64,000 bases of DNA from Actinomortierella ambigua (lineage: Eukaryota; Mortierellomycota; Mortierellomycetes; Mortierellales; Mortierellaceae), in contig JAAAJB010000080.1 of assembly GCA_016098155.1 (NCBI GenBank), forward strand, positions 1 to 64,000. Direction: 5' to 3'. Position numbers and translations under genes: made by a program. Shown in pieces: positions 61,037 through 64,000 of the stretch; positions within the stretch are counted from its first letter, which is position 1; the number at the start of each line of letters is the position of its first letter. The notes beneath the pieces are model-generated. The model saw nothing but the letters and a program-made list of their open reading frames with translations, was not told the DNA's origin and searched no databases.

Positions 61037-63666
61037 GTCGAATGAATGTGAAGGGGAGACGGATGGGTGGAGGAAAGAATGAAAGGAAATGAGAAGGGGG
61101 AAAATAGAACAAAGTGTAAATAGAAGATAAACAGTGGACGGACAAAAGAACTCCTCCACCAGCAGGGGGGGGGGATACTGACTGGGCGGGCGAAAGTCAT
61201 GACATGACGACTGACTGGGAACGAAAAAACACTTCAACCCGTTCTCCACCGAAGAGGCGGCAAGACAGACAGTCAACTCCCCTCACACGCACACGCACCC
61301 CCATTCCTACCACCCTGTAGTCGGCAGCTCAGAACGTCTCTCTCTCTCTCTCTCTCTCATACATATTTTCTCTCGCTCGCTCGCTCGCTCTGGCTCCCCC
61401 TCTGAATTTTGGGTAGCCCTCTTGCTCTTTCTTTTCCGCTCTCCCTTCCCCAACGAATTTGTGACATTCTGCGCACCTATCCCTTCTAGAAGAAAACACG
61501 CTTTTTGTGGATCCACCTTGCTGTCATGGAGCCAAGGGCTACCCCGAAGGGAGAAGGAAAGACAATTGTCTTTTTTTGGGAGGGGGAGGGCGTAATCACC
61601 CTTTGCGCGTCTCATGTAGGTAGTGGAAGCTCTCTCTTCTCCCTCCCCCCCTCCTTCGCTACCTTCCCTCCTTCCTGAGAAACAGTGGGTGCAGCATTTC
61701 GCAGATGCACAAGCCACGTTCAAAGGACGAGGAGAGGGAGGGACAGAGTTGGCCGCGATTTGTATTGGGGTGGGACTGAGCGGAAAGACATTGAGACAGC
61801 GGCCAACAAGTCCATATTATATAAAAAAGGTGGAGAGACAAACCCTATTCATCTCCAGGGGCAAAAACGAGGTATTCTCTTTTTTTCGGTGCTCTCATAC
61901 CCTTGCCCTTTGCTGTCCCCCCCCCTGTCGCACCGACATTGCCCGACGCACTCCTCCGTTTCATACAAAGTAGACTACTCCTCGTAGTAGACTAGTGGTA
62001 GTTTACTAGTTTGTGTGCAGAGCATAACCCACACACCATTACTGCTGTGCATACCCGCATCCTGTGGCCTCGACATGCACCTCCCCCTGTAGAGTCTTGA
62101 ATACCTGGGGACACAGCCCCATAGCTGTAATGCATTCCCTGTGTTCTCTCCTTCTCAGCAAAGAAAACATCTCGCTCCCAATTAAGCGCATATCGAGCGA
62201 GCCCCTTCAGGCTTGCTGCTCGCTCTTCCATCCCTCGGAGCTCAACGTAGAGTGGATGCGCACCAAGTTATCCGCAATCTGCCCGCGTGCATGCTCAGTG
62301 TGGCTTGTCATCCGTCTCTGCCGCCTCCCTGTCATTCTGTCATACTCACACTTTTTTCGCTCTCGTCTCGACTCTCGATAACCACGGTGGCTCATCCTCT
62401 TTCTGATAGAGCGCGCACAGGGGGGGGGGGCATGTTAATCTGTAGTCCTCTAGTACTTGCCTGTAATGGCATCCCAGAATTTTGTACATGTGCCACTCTT
62501 ATCCACTCACGCGCGTGGACTTGCTCCACGAGAATTCTGGAAGAAAAATCTCATCGAAACCATGATATGTAACCATACAAGGTCCCCAAACGAAATTATC
62601 ATTGAGTCGATCTTCATCCTATTAGACGGTCTGTGACTTGACCAATACGGCATCCATAACGAGATTCATGGCGTCAGATAGGAATATCATACCGAGCTTG
62701 TGTTGCGAGAACAGCAACCACTTCCTTGGCTCTCCGGCACGCGGGTGCACCCGACATGCAATGTTGCATACTTGCACAAACCTCGACGGGCATGCGAGTC
62801 AGTGTCTTTCACTTATTGGGTGAAGACACAACGATGGGAAGAGCGAAGATATAAAAAACGATTGGGCCAAAGGGATCCATGCCGTTTCTCCTCGCCCTTC
62901 CTATTCGCCCGCGCCCTGTCCAGCAGAGCAACAACATTTTGAGAGGAATTAAACCCTCGTTCGTAAACGCCGTGGTCGTACCACCTGCCCTGTTCCAATT
63001 ACCCGTCAGTTGTGTCCAATGTAGTTTTCCGCAAGCTGAGCGGTTTTTCCTTTTCATCCGGGCGCAGGCGTTTTGCCGTGTGCACCGCCCTTCTATCCCT
63101 CCTCGTTCAAGATTTGCTGTCCTTCACACACCCCCTTCACACACCCCTTCACATTCTCCTTCAAGGTGTTGACAGGGTCAAGAAAGTGTTATGGTCGCTA
63201 GGATGAAGAAAGTGTCCAAAGCCAAAAAGTCCTTCTCCATAGCAGGATAGCCCACAGTACATCGAAAACTATCATTGCTCACACGAGCTTGGTTGGCTCT
63301 CTCAACCCTTTGACTGAGAGAAACAAACTTTATTGAACGAAACACGTTGATGGCCCTGAAGAGTGGAATGGTTTTTTGTTGTTGTTGTCTTGTTGCCCTT
63401 CCTTTTCCGTCTCGACCCCCTTCATCAAGCTGACGAGTCTCGCAGTATAGCAGACTCTTTTTTTTATTTTCAGTCTTTTTTTTCGCTTCAACGCTTTCTT
63501 TCACTTCTCTCACTCTTTTCTTCCCCAGCAAAAACATCCTTTTCAAACCCCTTCTTCCCACCCACACTGTATATACCCACACTCTCCTTCACTCTCCTTC
63601 ACTTACCTTCCACCCTTCATTGAACCCAACACCTCTACTCTCCTAATCAGACACATCTCAGCACCC
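61037..63666. other. Divergent spacer between PDH E2 and urease
   Basis: Promoters of both genes plus about 2 kb of low-information DNA. It includes CT repeats near 61336-61358, CGCT repeats near 61375 and a pyrimidine-rich urease leader (63,480-63,660). Short protein-like patches on the minus strand (62,000-62,230 and 63,178-63,325) were not recognised with any certainty. Confidence 0.5.
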
Positions 63667-64000
63667 ATGAAGCTGGTTCCCCGAGAAATAGAAAAGCTAG
63701 TGCAGCACCAAGCCGGCTTCCTAGCCCAGAAGCGACTCGCTCGAGGCCTGCGCCTCAACCACACCGAAGCCGTGTCGCTGATCGCCTCGCAGCTGCAAGA
63801 GCTCATCCGCGACGGCCGACACACGGTCGCCGATCTGATGGATCTCGGTCGGCAATTCCTCGGTCGTCGCCAGGTCCTGCCCGGCGTGGCTGAGACGGCC
63901 ATCGAGGTCCAAGTCGAGGGCACCTTCTTAGACGGCACCAAGCTGGTCACCGTACATGACCCGATCGCCAATGACATGGGCAACATGGACCTGGCCCTGC
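63667..64000 (+). CDS. Urease, gamma and start of beta region (cut by window end)
   Basis: The frame opens at ATG 63667 and continues to the window edge, 111 codons without an intron. The N-terminus is urease gamma-type: [57 protein letters not shown] and [17 protein letters not shown], then the start of the region leading to the beta part (HDPIAND). Fungal ureases are single chains fusing gamma, beta and alpha segments and use a nickel centre to split urea to ammonia and carbamate. The catalytic alpha segment lies beyond the window, so activity cannot be judged here. A pyrimidine-rich leader precedes the ATG. Confidence 0.96.
   Translation, partial: MKLVPREIEKLVQHQAGFLAQKRLARGLRLNHTEAVSLIASQLQELIRDGRHTVADLMDLGRQFLGRRQVLPGVAETAIEVQVEGTFLDGTKLVTVHDPIANDMGNMDLAL

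Overview
The window is nuclear DNA from an intron-rich, early-diverging fungus. Conserved genes are split by short GT-AG introns, mostly with GTAAG-type donors. Several proteins carry long runs of Q, N, S, T or H, and the spaces between genes are full of poly-A/T, poly-G/C and CT/GA microsatellites. The gene set (urease, a long-chain alcohol oxidase, a Sey1-type ER GTPase, protein O-mannosyltransferase, an Spt23/Mga2-type factor, a SatP acetate transporter) suits a Mucoromycota/Mortierella-like fungus. That placement is inference. No rRNA, tRNA, CRISPR array or intact transposon was recognised.

Layout. 1-8 kb: a possible 3' gene end, a decayed Sel1-repeat gene (-), an anion:cation-symporter MFS transporter (-), a 3.8-kb spacer and an acetate transporter (+). 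8.6-19 kb: a Siw14-like phosphatase with a 16-nt exon (-), an orphan low-complexity protein (+) and Sey1 (-). 19.8-24.5 kb: an Spt23/Mga2-like IPT-domain regulator without ankyrin repeats (-). 24.5-31 kb: a gene-poor stretch with a 411-base assembly gap. 31-38.6 kb: a PMT-family mannosyltransferase with very large N- and C-terminal extensions (+) and a single-pass cell-surface protein (-). 38.6-43.6 kb: mostly non-coding, with one weak gene candidate. 43.6-51 kb: long-chain alcohol oxidase (-), COX6B (+) and ASF1 (-). 51-61 kb: a TUG/Ubx4-type UBX protein (-), a mitochondrial-type 3-oxoacyl-ACP reductase (+) and pyruvate dehydrogenase E2 (-). At the right edge a urease gene (+) begins and runs off the window.

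Exon joins were made by hand from splice sites, reading phase and family motifs. For the conserved genes every join keeps frame and restores the family sequence. The clearest functional link between neighbours is the ketoacyl-ACP reductase beside PDH E2: mitochondrial fatty-acid synthesis makes the octanoyl precursor of the lipoate that E2 carries. Nothing seen amounts to a wholly new multi-gene system. The oddest features are individual gene architectures: the extended PMT, the ankyrin-less Spt23/Mga2 homologue, the micro-exon and the Sel1 relic.
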